Assembly: GCA_041844735.1 (NCBI GenBank)
Contig: JBGZBP010000011.1
Span: 1 to 12,434, forward strand
DNA: 12,434 nt
Direction: 5' to 3'
Source: CAJPNN01 sp041844735
GTDB taxonomy: Bacteria > Bacillota > Clostridia > Peptostreptococcales > Anaerovoracaceae
Below the pieces are notes generated by a model. It did not search any database, was not told the DNA's origin, and saw only the letters and a list, made by a program, of their open reading frames with translations. Positions 8,301-12,434 of this stretch are shown here, in pieces. Positions within the stretch are counted from its first letter, which is position 1; every line of letters begins with the position of its first letter. Position numbers and translations under genes: made by a program.

Positions 8301-8591
8301 AAGCCGTTAGGTGAGCTGGTTCGTGAAATTGTCGGTCTTGATATGAATGCAGCCAAGGCGGCATTTTCAGAATATCTTGAGAGCAATAATCTTGATAGCC
8401 GACAGATATATTTTGTAAATCAGATAGTTGAATATATTGTTCACAATGGTATAATGAAAGATTTGTCCGTACTTCAGGACTCTCCTTTCACGGATTATGG
8501 CAGCGTGGTTGAGGTATTTACGGATCTTAATGTCTGGATGGGGATACGGAAGGTTATAGAAGACATAAATAATAACGCTATAGCGGCGTAA
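5301..8591 (+). CDS. hsdR: Type I restriction-modification system, restriction/translocase subunit HsdR (DUF4145 + nuclease + SF2 helicase)
   Basis: 1096 residues, start supported by GAAGGAGG about 10 bases upstream. HsdR pumps DNA past the bound HsdM/HsdS complex and cuts it at a distance when the target is unmethylated. An N-terminal DUF4145 domain (~10-120) contains RKMGNNAAH (Arg89, His97). A PD-(D/E)xK nuclease follows with Asp232 (ADYVLY) and Glu247-Ala-Lys249 (VIEAKK). The SF2 motor has Walker A MATGSGKT (359-366), DEAH (459-462), GLTATP (482-487) and motif VI IGRGTRL (693-699). The C-terminal third resembles the EcoEI_R_C domain. All catalytic residues are present. It is the last gene of the Fic-hsdM-hsdS-int-hsdS-hsdR operon. 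This layout matches the EcoEI-like HsdR family; the DUF4145 extension is common in that family, with unknown role. Confidence 0.96.
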   Translation: MTNFDYLKKEPKFNTFSDVAIAAEKILSIDPPSCIINCRRAMEFAIKWMYSVDASLIKPYQDNLISLMSTEEFRDIIDADLMKRMDFIRKMGNNAAHSANKITEDQAVLCLENLQIFFDFVCYCYADEYEEHNFDKALLVKDEIARIKKDFPDVDIEKLIAENATLKKMMTSRREDQAETYVPKPLDLSEYKTRKIYIDAMLMDAGWKEGSDCINEVELSGMPNKSEIGYADYVLYDNSHKPLAVIEAKKTCVDVSKGRQQAKLYADLLEKQYKRRPCIFLTNGFETRIIDGRYPERKVACIYSKADLEKMFNLMSMRTSLGSINVDKKIAGRYYQEAAIKAVCDSFDKKNRRKALLVMATGSGKTRTVIELCHVLLDAGWIKNILFLADRTSLITQAKRAFVNNYSSLSVTNLCEEKDNYNAHCVFSTYQTMMNCIDCVKVEDKKLFTGGHFDLVICDEAHRSIYNKYRDIFTYFDALLVGLTATPKDDIDKNTYEIFELEPGVPTYGYELGQAVTDGYLVDFLSVETRLKFIEQGIVYADLSDEDKAVYESTFEMEDGNVPEAIGSSALNSWIFNEDTIRQVLHTVMTEGIKIDYGQKLGKTIIFAKTHNHAEKIFEIFNKNYPHLNGFAQVIDNRINYAQTLIDEFSALNKLPQIAISVDMMDTGIDVPEVLNLVFFKKVMSYAKFWQMIGRGTRLCPGLINGEDKSKFYIFDFCGNFEFFRMSKGKPTANMIAIQGAIFKLQFEIAYKLQDPEYQIDGLIEYRKALIEMMAEKVRKLPRESFVVRQHLKYVDLYSVEANYQTLTYEDTLVVREELAPLILPNDDEASAVRFDALMYGIELAYLVGKKYGKARSDLFKHVKGIASVANIPEIKVQAELIDKILHTDYIDSCGINEFEEIREKLRNLMKYIISTKPRYDTNFEDDILDISWNESELENDALKNYKAKAEYYIREHQDNEVIKKLKSNVPLSDCDIEELERVLWSELGTKEEYEQEYGSKPLGELVREIVGLDMNAAKAAFSEYLESNNLDSRQIYFVNQIVEYIVHNGIMKDLSVLQDSPFTDYGSVVEVFTDLNVWMGIRKVIEDINNNAIAA

Positions 8592-8624
8592 GAAATAATA
8601 GCGAGAAGAATGGAATGAAATAGA

Positions 8625-8683
8625 CAGGCGAAGCAAAATGTAAGCCTGCACACCATCCCGTTATTTTATTTTTAAGCAGGAGG
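8625..8683 (+). promoter_or_regulatory. Possible alternative hairpins in the hsdR 3' flank / leader of the receiver stub
   Basis: CAGGC (8625-8629) can pair with GCCTG (8644-8648). The overlapping CCTGC (8645-8649) can instead pair with GCAGG (8676-8680), which overlaps the AGGAGG ribosome binding site of the next reading frame. The T-rich stretch 8661-8672 lies between them. This may be a weak terminator of the hsd operon or a chance pairing; no other terminator is visible after hsdR. Confidence 0.22.
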
Positions 8684-8692
8684 CTATATGAT

Positions 8693-8926
8693 ATGACAAA
8701 AATATTAGTTATTGATGATGATATAGAACTATGTGCATTGATTAGGCGCTTGGCTTTAAATGAAAATATTGATGCGGACTGTTGCCATTCCGGAAAAGAA
8801 TGCTTGGAAAAATTAAACAATTCGGAGTACCGGTTGATTATTTTAGATGTTATGCTACCGGGAATGAACGGATTTGAAGTGCTGGAACAGATTAGAAAAA
8901 TAAGCAGCATTCCGGTCTATCTTTAA
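8693..8926 (+). pseudogene. Truncated response regulator (receiver domain only, cut short)
   Basis: 77 residues with the start of a CheY-like receiver domain: acidic pocket IDDD near residues 7-10, then the phosphorylation loop ILDVMLPGMNGFEVL with its acceptor Asp at about residue 51. Reading stops after SIPVYL, just where relatives continue with the Thr/Ser and Lys switch residues and, in OmpR-type regulators (~220-230 residues), a winged-helix DNA-binding domain. None of that follows in any frame, so the gene looks like a deletion remnant. A good AGGAGG (8678-8683) remains 9 bases before the ATG. No partner histidine kinase is in the window. The fold is incomplete, so function is unlikely. 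Confidence 0.8.
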
Positions 8927-8984
8927 TTTAGCATTAATTCAAGAGGATGTATATCACATATCAGGTTTACACAAAATTTAAGCC

Positions 8985-9205
8985 TCACTTAATAATGGTG
9001 ATACAAATACCGACTAAAACTAAAATGATGCCAATTATCAATTCGATGATACCAACTTTTTAGCATATGCTTCTGTTTTTATACCTGCTTTATAGTCAAA
9101 TTCAAAACCATTAATAAGATTGTACTGCTTTTTAAAGTAAATTAAATATCCAAATATTGAAAAAGTTACACCAAGAATCATTGTAATAATTTTTAATATA
9201 ATCAT
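8985..9205 (-). pseudogene. DUF3784-family small membrane protein, broken by a 1-base frameshift
   Basis: On the minus strand an ATG at 9205, preceded by AGAGGT (9212-9217), begins MIILKIITMILGVTFSIFGY, a hydrophobic first membrane segment. A family-like middle (KKQYNLINGFEFDYKAG..KTEAYAKK) follows. At a run of five T on the plus strand (9057-9061) the frame is lost and a stop follows after five residues. Adding one base to the run restores VGIIELIIGIILVLVGICI, a second membrane segment, ending at the stop 8985-8987. The repaired protein would be 73 residues with two membrane helices. Function of the family is unknown. The frameshift could be real decay, slippage-type phase variation or a base-calling error. 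Confidence 0.72.
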
Positions 9206-9230
9206 AAAATTACCTCTACAAATTCCGATT

Positions 9231-9313
9231 ATACCACACCTCACTAAGCTCAAGTTTACTTTTCTCTGATATGAGTCGTTTCCACTATTCGCTTTTTCTA
9301 AGTGAGGGGGTAT
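9231..9313. repeat. Imperfect inverted repeat upstream of the DUF3784 remnant
   Basis: ATACCACACCTCACTAAG (9231-9248) is an imperfect inverted match of CTAAGTGAGGGGGTAT (9298-9313). A further CCTCACTTA at 8983-8991, at the 3' end of the DUF3784 remnant, is a perfect inverse of 9299-9307. The small gene is therefore bracketed by a 9-bp inverted repeat. It may be an operator, a terminator-like element or the ends of a small insertion; no flanking target duplication is evident. Confidence 0.35.
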
Positions 9314-9416
9314 CACTTTAGCTAAATTCGCAAATCGCGTTCGCTCTTGCTCATTAAGCGTTCATATTATAAAATAAAATATCATAAATCGCCACTAACG
9401 CTATCAACATTCAATA

Positions 9417-9445
9417 GTGAAAAGAGGGTTGAAAAATGATACAAT
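9417..9445 (+). promoter_or_regulatory. Possible promoter for the flavin reductase gene
   Basis: TACAAT (9440-9445) is a good -10 hexamer, 17 bases downstream of the weak -35 GTGAAA (9417-9422), in an AT-rich stretch 47 bases before the gene. The surrounding 9318-9475 region holds no gene that I recognise. Confidence 0.3.
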
Positions 9446-9491
9446 ACATATAGTCAATAGGACAAGTTCTAATTAAAGGAGTTTGATAATT

Positions 9492-9983
9492 ATGAAAAAA
9501 TCGGTAGGAACCAAAATACTTGGCATTCACCCTATGCCACAGACAATCGTATCTTGCAGAGATAAGGACGGCAAAAACAATGCTCTTGCAGTGGGTTTTG
9601 TTGCAAATGTAAGCCTTAACCCGGCAATGGTTATGATCGGCATAATGCCTACTCGTTACTCACACCATATTATTAAGGAAAGTGGTTGCTTTGTTATCAA
9701 TTTTCCCCAAAAGAGTTTCCAAAAGGAATACGCTTACCTCGGCAGTAAATCGGGCAGAGACGGCGACAAATTTGAAGTCTTAAATATTAATTGGGAGAAC
9801 GCAAAATATGTAAATGCACCTGTACTTACCGATTGTCCCGTAAGCATTGAGTGTAGCGTTGTCGAAAGCACAATGCCAGGCTCACACGAACTGTTTATCG
9901 GCAAGGTCGAAGCAGTAAATGTTGACGAAGAATATCTCAATGCAAGCGGCAATATCCTTTGGGATAAAATGAACTTGATTTGA
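9492..9983 (+). CDS. Flavin reductase-like / flavoredoxin-type FMN-binding protein
   Basis: 163 residues from the ATG at 9492, chosen because AAAGGAG (9475-9481) precedes it; an upstream TTG (9483) adds only three residues. The protein matches the FMN-binding split-barrel flavin reductase family: KSVGTKILGIHPMPQ, the NALAVGFVANVSLNPAMV core strand-loop, SHHIIKESGCFVINFP, GSKSGRDGDKF and SIECSVVESTMPGSHELFIGKVEAV. Such proteins bind FMN non-covalently and reduce or carry it using NAD(P)H. It ends at WDKMNLI, near the end of short family members; longer relatives have some further residues, so slight truncation is possible. The stop overlaps the ribosome binding site of an alcohol dehydrogenase remnant, suggesting a former two-gene operon. 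A broken LysR regulator lies 600 bases downstream. Confidence 0.85.
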   Translation: MKKSVGTKILGIHPMPQTIVSCRDKDGKNNALAVGFVANVSLNPAMVMIGIMPTRYSHHIIKESGCFVINFPQKSFQKEYAYLGSKSGRDGDKFEVLNINWENAKYVNAPVLTDCPVSIECSVVESTMPGSHELFIGKVEAVNVDEEYLNASGNILWDKMNLI

Positions 9984-9996
9984 GGAGGAATTCATT

Positions 9997-10110
9997 ATGC
10001 CTACAAAGGTTCTTTTCGGCTCCGGCAAGTTCGATGAATTGCACACGGAAAAGCTTTCGGGAAAAAAAGGCTTTAATTGTCACCGCCAACTGGTTATAAA
10101 TCCTGTTTAG
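9997..10110 (+). pseudogene. Iron-containing alcohol dehydrogenase, N-terminal stub with frameshift
   Basis: ATG at 9997, 8 bases after GAGGAGG. The first 22 residues (MPTKVLFGSGKFDELHTEKL...) match the N-terminus of iron-containing alcohol dehydrogenases, which are normally ~380-400 residues. At a run of seven A (10062-10068) the frame shifts. Removing one A gives GKKALIVTAN, the expected continuation, but that frame too reaches a stop at 10097-10099. So there is both a frameshift and loss of more than 350 residues, including all metal-binding residues. It is too short for the NAD-binding fold to form and is taken as a dead remnant. Confidence 0.75.
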
Positions 10111-10136
10111 TGAAAAGATTGCATCGCCTTATGCAA
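10111..10136 (-). terminator. Possible intrinsic terminator for the minus-strand DUF6273 fragment
   Basis: A perfect 6-bp stem TTGCAT/ATGCAA (10119-10124 and 10131-10136) with a 6-base loop lies just past the stop of the minus-strand fragment. On that strand it is followed by TCTTTTCAC. The stem is short and the T-run imperfect. Confidence 0.35.
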
Positions 10137-10143
10137 CATCGAT

Positions 10144-10446
10144 TCACAGATTCACCCACAAAGTCGGTCGAATCCCTCGGATATCCACATAGACATAATA
10201 TCCGCCATCATGCATGGAGCCGTCATCATTGACATAAGCCGCATCATACTGAGAAAGCCCCGGAGAGCGTAGCCAATAATAATCACAGCTGTCCATACCC
10301 TCTATATACCTTATAGCGGCGTCCGCTTCTTCGGGCGTCTTTCCCTGTTCATTAATATAATGCTTTCTATAAATGACCTTGTAATTCTCAGTCACCTTCG
10401 CTTTCCTGTCATAATCGGATTTGAAATACTTACCGGCTTCACCTAT
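10144..10446 (-). pseudogene. C-terminal fragment of a DUF6273-domain protein
   Basis: The open frame reads on the minus strand from just after a TAA (10447-10449) to the stop at 10144-10146. There is a GTG at 10395, but the frame is open further upstream, so this is the tail of a longer gene. The end is typical of the DUF6273 fold: CDYYWLRSPG, AAYVNDDGSM, GGYYVYVDIRG and IRPTLWVNL. DUF6273 domains, related to the formylglycine-generating-enzyme/C-type-lectin-like fold, are found at the C-terminus of secreted or surface proteins in Clostridia. No signal peptide or N-terminal domain is present here. Broken at its 5' end, it is probably non-functional. Confidence 0.68.
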
Positions 10447-10581
10447 TTATGAAAACAGTATACAATAATAACAGAAAAAAGCAAGAAAGGCGGTGAAAAT
10501 TTTGGATTTGTATCAAGCTGACCCCATCTATAAGTAAAACAAATAAATATAATTAAAATATTAGAAAAGGCGATTTGTCAA

Positions 10582-11450
10582 ATGAACAGATATATTGCAA
10601 TTAAAAAATTATTGAACTTAATAGTTTTACCAAAGCAGCCGACACACTGGGATATACGCAATCTGCTATCAGTCAAATGATTGCATCTTTAGAAAAAGAA
10701 TTGTCTATAAAATTACTTCATCGCTCTCGTGTTGGAGTAAGATTGACAAAAGAGGGCTAAGAATTATACCCATTTATTGAGAAAATGATTTTGCAATATC
10801 ACGGGATACAGGAAAAAGTAAAAGAGATAAAAGGATTAGATACCGGTATTATTCGTGTTGGTGCACTTGCCAGTATCACTTGCCATTGGCTACCCCAATT
10901 AATAAAAGAATTTCAAGTGCTGTATCCAAATGTGCAGTTTATACTTCATCAAGGAGATTATAGTTCAATACAAGAGTGGATAAAAATTGGAGCTGTGGAT
11001 TTTGGTTTTACTACTCCACCTGCTGTAACGGGAATGGAAACTCGGGTTATAAAGGATGGAAAAATGTTAGCGATCTTGCCGGAAAATCACCCTCTATCTT
11101 CTTTTGAAACTATTAAATTAGAGAATATTTCAAATGAAGCATTTATCTTATTAGAAGAAGGTCATTACAGCGAACCATTAGAAGCATTTCAATCTCTCGG
11201 ACTAAAACCGAATATTAAATATACAATCCATGATGATTATGCAATTATGACAATGGTAGAAGCGGAACTCGGTGTCAGTATTCTTGCAGAGCTTATTTTA
11301 CAACGCACAAATTATAGAATTAGCATCCATCCGACAGATCCGCCAATTACCCGAACAATCGCAATAGGCTACAAAGAAAAAAATAACTTGCCGACTGCAA
11401 GTCAATACTTTATTGAGTATCTCTTTGCAAATAAGGACAGATTGTTATAA
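10582..11450 (+). pseudogene. LysR-family transcriptional regulator, inactivated by frameshift and stop
   Basis: ATG at 10582 (AAAGG about 12 bases upstream; TATAAT at 10548-10553 is a possible -10). It begins MNRYIAIKK, then loses frame at a run of six A (10603-10608). Adding one A gives the normal LysR helix-turn-helix: IIELNSFTKAADTLGYTQSA then ISQMIASLEKEL. A TAA at 10758-10760 interrupts ...VRLTKEG-stop-ELYPFIEKM, where relatives have Glu or Gln. From 10785 the co-inducer-binding domain is open to the stop at 11450 (IRVGALASI..., FGFTTPPAV, LPENHPL, VEAELGVSIL). About 290 residues in total, the normal LysR length. Two independent lesions make a working protein unlikely, though a 221-residue effector domain could still be translated from 10785. 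It may once have controlled the flavin reductase/dehydrogenase pair. Confidence 0.85.
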
Positions 11451-11459
11451 AAAATAAAG

Positions 11460-11478
11460 AAAGTCTGAAAAGGCTTTT
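11460..11478 (+). terminator. Possible terminator hairpin after the LysR remnant
   Basis: AAAGTCT (11460-11466) pairs with AGGCTTT (11471-11477) as a 7-bp stem with one G-T pair and a GAAA tetraloop. The T-run that follows is interrupted, so it is probably weak. Confidence 0.35.
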
Positions 11479-11877
11479 ATACATCTTGTTTTAACGATTA
11501 GTGTGTGTTACACTATGTTTGAGAAATAAGCTCAGGTACAGTACTTACCTCTTTCCTGAAACAGAGAGGTTAGAAATCGACTGTGGCGGCTAAAAGTGCA
11601 GGATATATTAAAAATATTTGCAACTCTTAATAATTCATAGGTTGAAATACAGTCTGAAACTCTTACCTTTAGTATGATTTTTTAAGAACTCAAGGGCTGC
11701 ATTTGTTGAAAATTCGTTACATATACGGTGATTTTAGAAATGTTAGGTGTATCATTCCATTTGGAGTTGATGCAGAAGTAAATGTAGACAAACAAGTAAT
11801 TATTTTAAATAATTAAATTAAAGAAAAACAAATCCCGGTTTGTCGAGCTAAATCAAACTAAATACTGAAGATACAAG
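11479..11877. other. Gene-poor leader region before repA
   Basis: No recognisable gene. Visible structure: a perfect dyad TAGTGT-GTGTT-ACACTA (11499-11515), possibly overlapping a promoter (TTGTTT at 11487, TACACT at 11509). Two mutually exclusive short stems share 11547-11550: AGGTA/TACCT at 11534-11550, and ACCTCT/AGAGGT at 11547-11570. A 37-codon frame from TTG 11703 to the stop 11814-11816 (ending VDAEVNVDKQVIILNN) has no good ribosome binding site and no recognised family; it may be a gene tail. An ACAAA-N6-TTTGT motif lies at 11828-11843. The region probably contains the control region, and perhaps the end, of the element to which repA belongs. Confidence 0.4.
11826..11846 (+). repeat. 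Core-like motif resembling the hsdS recombination sites
   Basis: ACAAA-TCCCGG-TTTGT (11828-11843). Positions 11826-11843 match 15 of 18 bases of site 1 (2010-2027), differing only in three spacer bases. The right arm TTTGTCGAG equals that of site 2. It could be an attachment or recombinase site of the mobile element, or just a hairpin. Confidence 0.3.
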
Positions 11878-11913
11878 GCGATTAAGAAATAGAAATCTTA
11901 GTCGCTTTTTCTT
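11878..11913 (+). terminator. Strong intrinsic terminator/attenuator immediately before repA
   Basis: GCGATTAAGA (11878-11887) pairs with TCTTAGTCGC (11896-11905) with one mismatched (G-T type) position and an 8-base loop, followed by TTTTTCTT (11906-11913). It lies 33 bases before the repA start with no gene directly upstream. It may act as an attenuator in the repA leader or insulate the element from outside transcription. Confidence 0.75.
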
Positions 11914-11946
11914 ATGCAAAAAATTAAAAGAGAGGAGGTGATAGAA

Positions 11947-12434
11947 GTGGAATTTGATTATTTTTATAACCGTGACGGAGACCGTTTCAGCTACTATATG
12001 CTACCGAAAATCATAGTAACTGATGAAAGGTTTAAGAACTTATCCTCAGACGCAAAGATTTTGTATTCCTGTCTATTGGAGCGAACAAGTTTGTCATTTA
12101 GGAATAAATGGCTCGATGAAGAAAACAGAGTATATATCATCTTTACTGTGGAAGAGATTATGGAGATTTTAGGAAGATCCAATAAGACCGCAGTTAAAAT
12201 CCTTAACGAGCTTGACAGTACCGCAGGTGGTATAGGGCTTATTGAAAGAAAGAAGCGAGGTCTTGGAAAGCCCAATATCATCTATGTTAAAGACTTTATG
12301 AGCGTATTTCGCTCGGAGTGTAAAAATTACACTTCAGAAGTGAAGAATTTACACTTCAGAAGTGTGGAAACTACACCTCAAGAAATTAAGAATGTACACG
12401 GAAGTAATCTTAATAGAAACAATCCTAATAGAAA
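11947..12434 (+). CDS. repA: Replication initiator protein A (RepA_N family), 5' part; runs off the window
   Basis: 162 complete codons visible and no stop before the window ends. GTG at 11947 is chosen because GAGGAGGTG (11932-11940) lies just upstream; an in-frame ATG at 11914 sits inside the end of the terminator. The N-terminus EFDYFYNRDGDRFSYYMLPK and later LSSDAKILYSCLLERTSLS, FTVEEIMEILGRSNKTAVK and LIERKKRGLGKPN are typical of the RepA_N winged-helix initiator domain, which binds the origin and starts replication. Close relatives occur near the start of Tn1549-like integrative conjugative elements and in large Firmicute plasmids, often followed by parA. After about residue 125 the sequence becomes the usual polar linker, which here contains DNA palindromes. 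A plasmid replicon is an alternative to an ICE. Confidence 0.88.
   Translation, partial: MEFDYFYNRDGDRFSYYMLPKIIVTDERFKNLSSDAKILYSCLLERTSLSFRNKWLDEENRVYIIFTVEEIMEILGRSNKTAVKILNELDSTAGGIGLIERKKRGLGKPNIIYVKDFMSVFRSECKNYTSEVKNLHFRSVETTPQEIKNVHGSNLNRNNPNR
12318..12364. repeat. Tandem palindromes inside repA (candidate origin/iteron element)
   Basis: CACTTCAGAAGTG occurs at 12330-12342 and again at 12352-12364, within a 16-base direct repeat (12327-12342 and 12349-12364) of period 22. The period is not a multiple of three, so the copies are read in different frames (TSEV versus HFRSV), which points to selection on DNA rather than protein. An adjoining perfect dyad GTGTAA-AAA-TTACAC is at 12318-12332. 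In RepA_N plasmids the origin is known to lie inside the rep gene. Confidence 0.55.

Noticed and set aside
8578..8910. 110-codon minus-strand frame over the receiver stub
   Set aside because: Opposite strand of a recognisable receiver domain; its composition is that of an antisense frame.
10570..10584. CGATTTGTC next to the LysR start as another recombination site
   Set aside because: Shares only nine bases with site 2 and lacks the opposite arm at the 6-bp spacing.
11994..12281. 95-codon minus-strand frame inside repA
   Set aside because: Antisense of the RepA_N domain, no family resemblance.
1..12434. CRISPR arrays, tRNA or rRNA genes
   Set aside because: No regularly spaced repeats beyond the few described, and no cloverleaf or rRNA sequence was seen on reading; a covariance-model scan was not possible.

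Overview
The window looks like chromosomal or island DNA from a gut-type Firmicute, probably a Clostridia member of the Lachnospiraceae/Ruminococcaceae kind. This rests on moderate-to-low GC by eye, AGGAGG-type ribosome binding sites, DUF3784 and DUF6273 family remnants, a flavoredoxin-type flavin reductase, and a RepA_N initiator of the type found in Tn1549-like conjugative elements. No 16S rRNA or tRNA gene is visible to confirm the taxon.

Region 1 (2-8591) is a defence operon, all on the plus strand with short gaps: the 3' end of a Fic-domain gene, hsdM, hsdS-1, a tyrosine recombinase, hsdS-2 and hsdR. It encodes a type I restriction-modification system (HsdM methyltransferase, HsdS specificity subunit, HsdR translocase/nuclease). 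The recombinase sits between two complete two-TRD hsdS genes that point the SAME way. Three pairs of near-perfect direct repeats lie at matching places in the two hsdS genes: before the start codon, in the central conserved helix and at the C-terminus. Each repeat contains an (A/T)CAAA-N6-(T/G)TTGT core whose 6-bp spacer is identical within a pair and different between pairs. This is what a tyrosine recombinase needs for excision and reinsertion of TRD cassettes in register. The inferred system is a cut-and-reinsert specificity shuffler rather than the better-known inverting one.

Region 2 (8592-11460) is a run of decaying genes: a receiver-domain stub, a frameshifted DUF3784 gene (minus strand), an apparently intact flavin reductase, a frameshifted stub of an iron-containing alcohol dehydrogenase, a C-terminal DUF6273 fragment (minus strand), and a LysR regulator broken by one frameshift and one ochre stop. 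The three frameshifts all fall in A/T homopolymers, while the 6.6 kb of R-M genes have none. Decay is therefore more likely than general base-calling error, though the latter is not excluded.

Region 3 (11461-12434) is a non-coding leader with several hairpins and a strong intrinsic terminator, followed by the 5' part of a RepA_N-family replication initiator gene. It is probably the start of an integrative conjugative element that continues beyond the window. Inside repA is a tandem DNA palindrome translated in two different frames, a candidate origin/iteron element.
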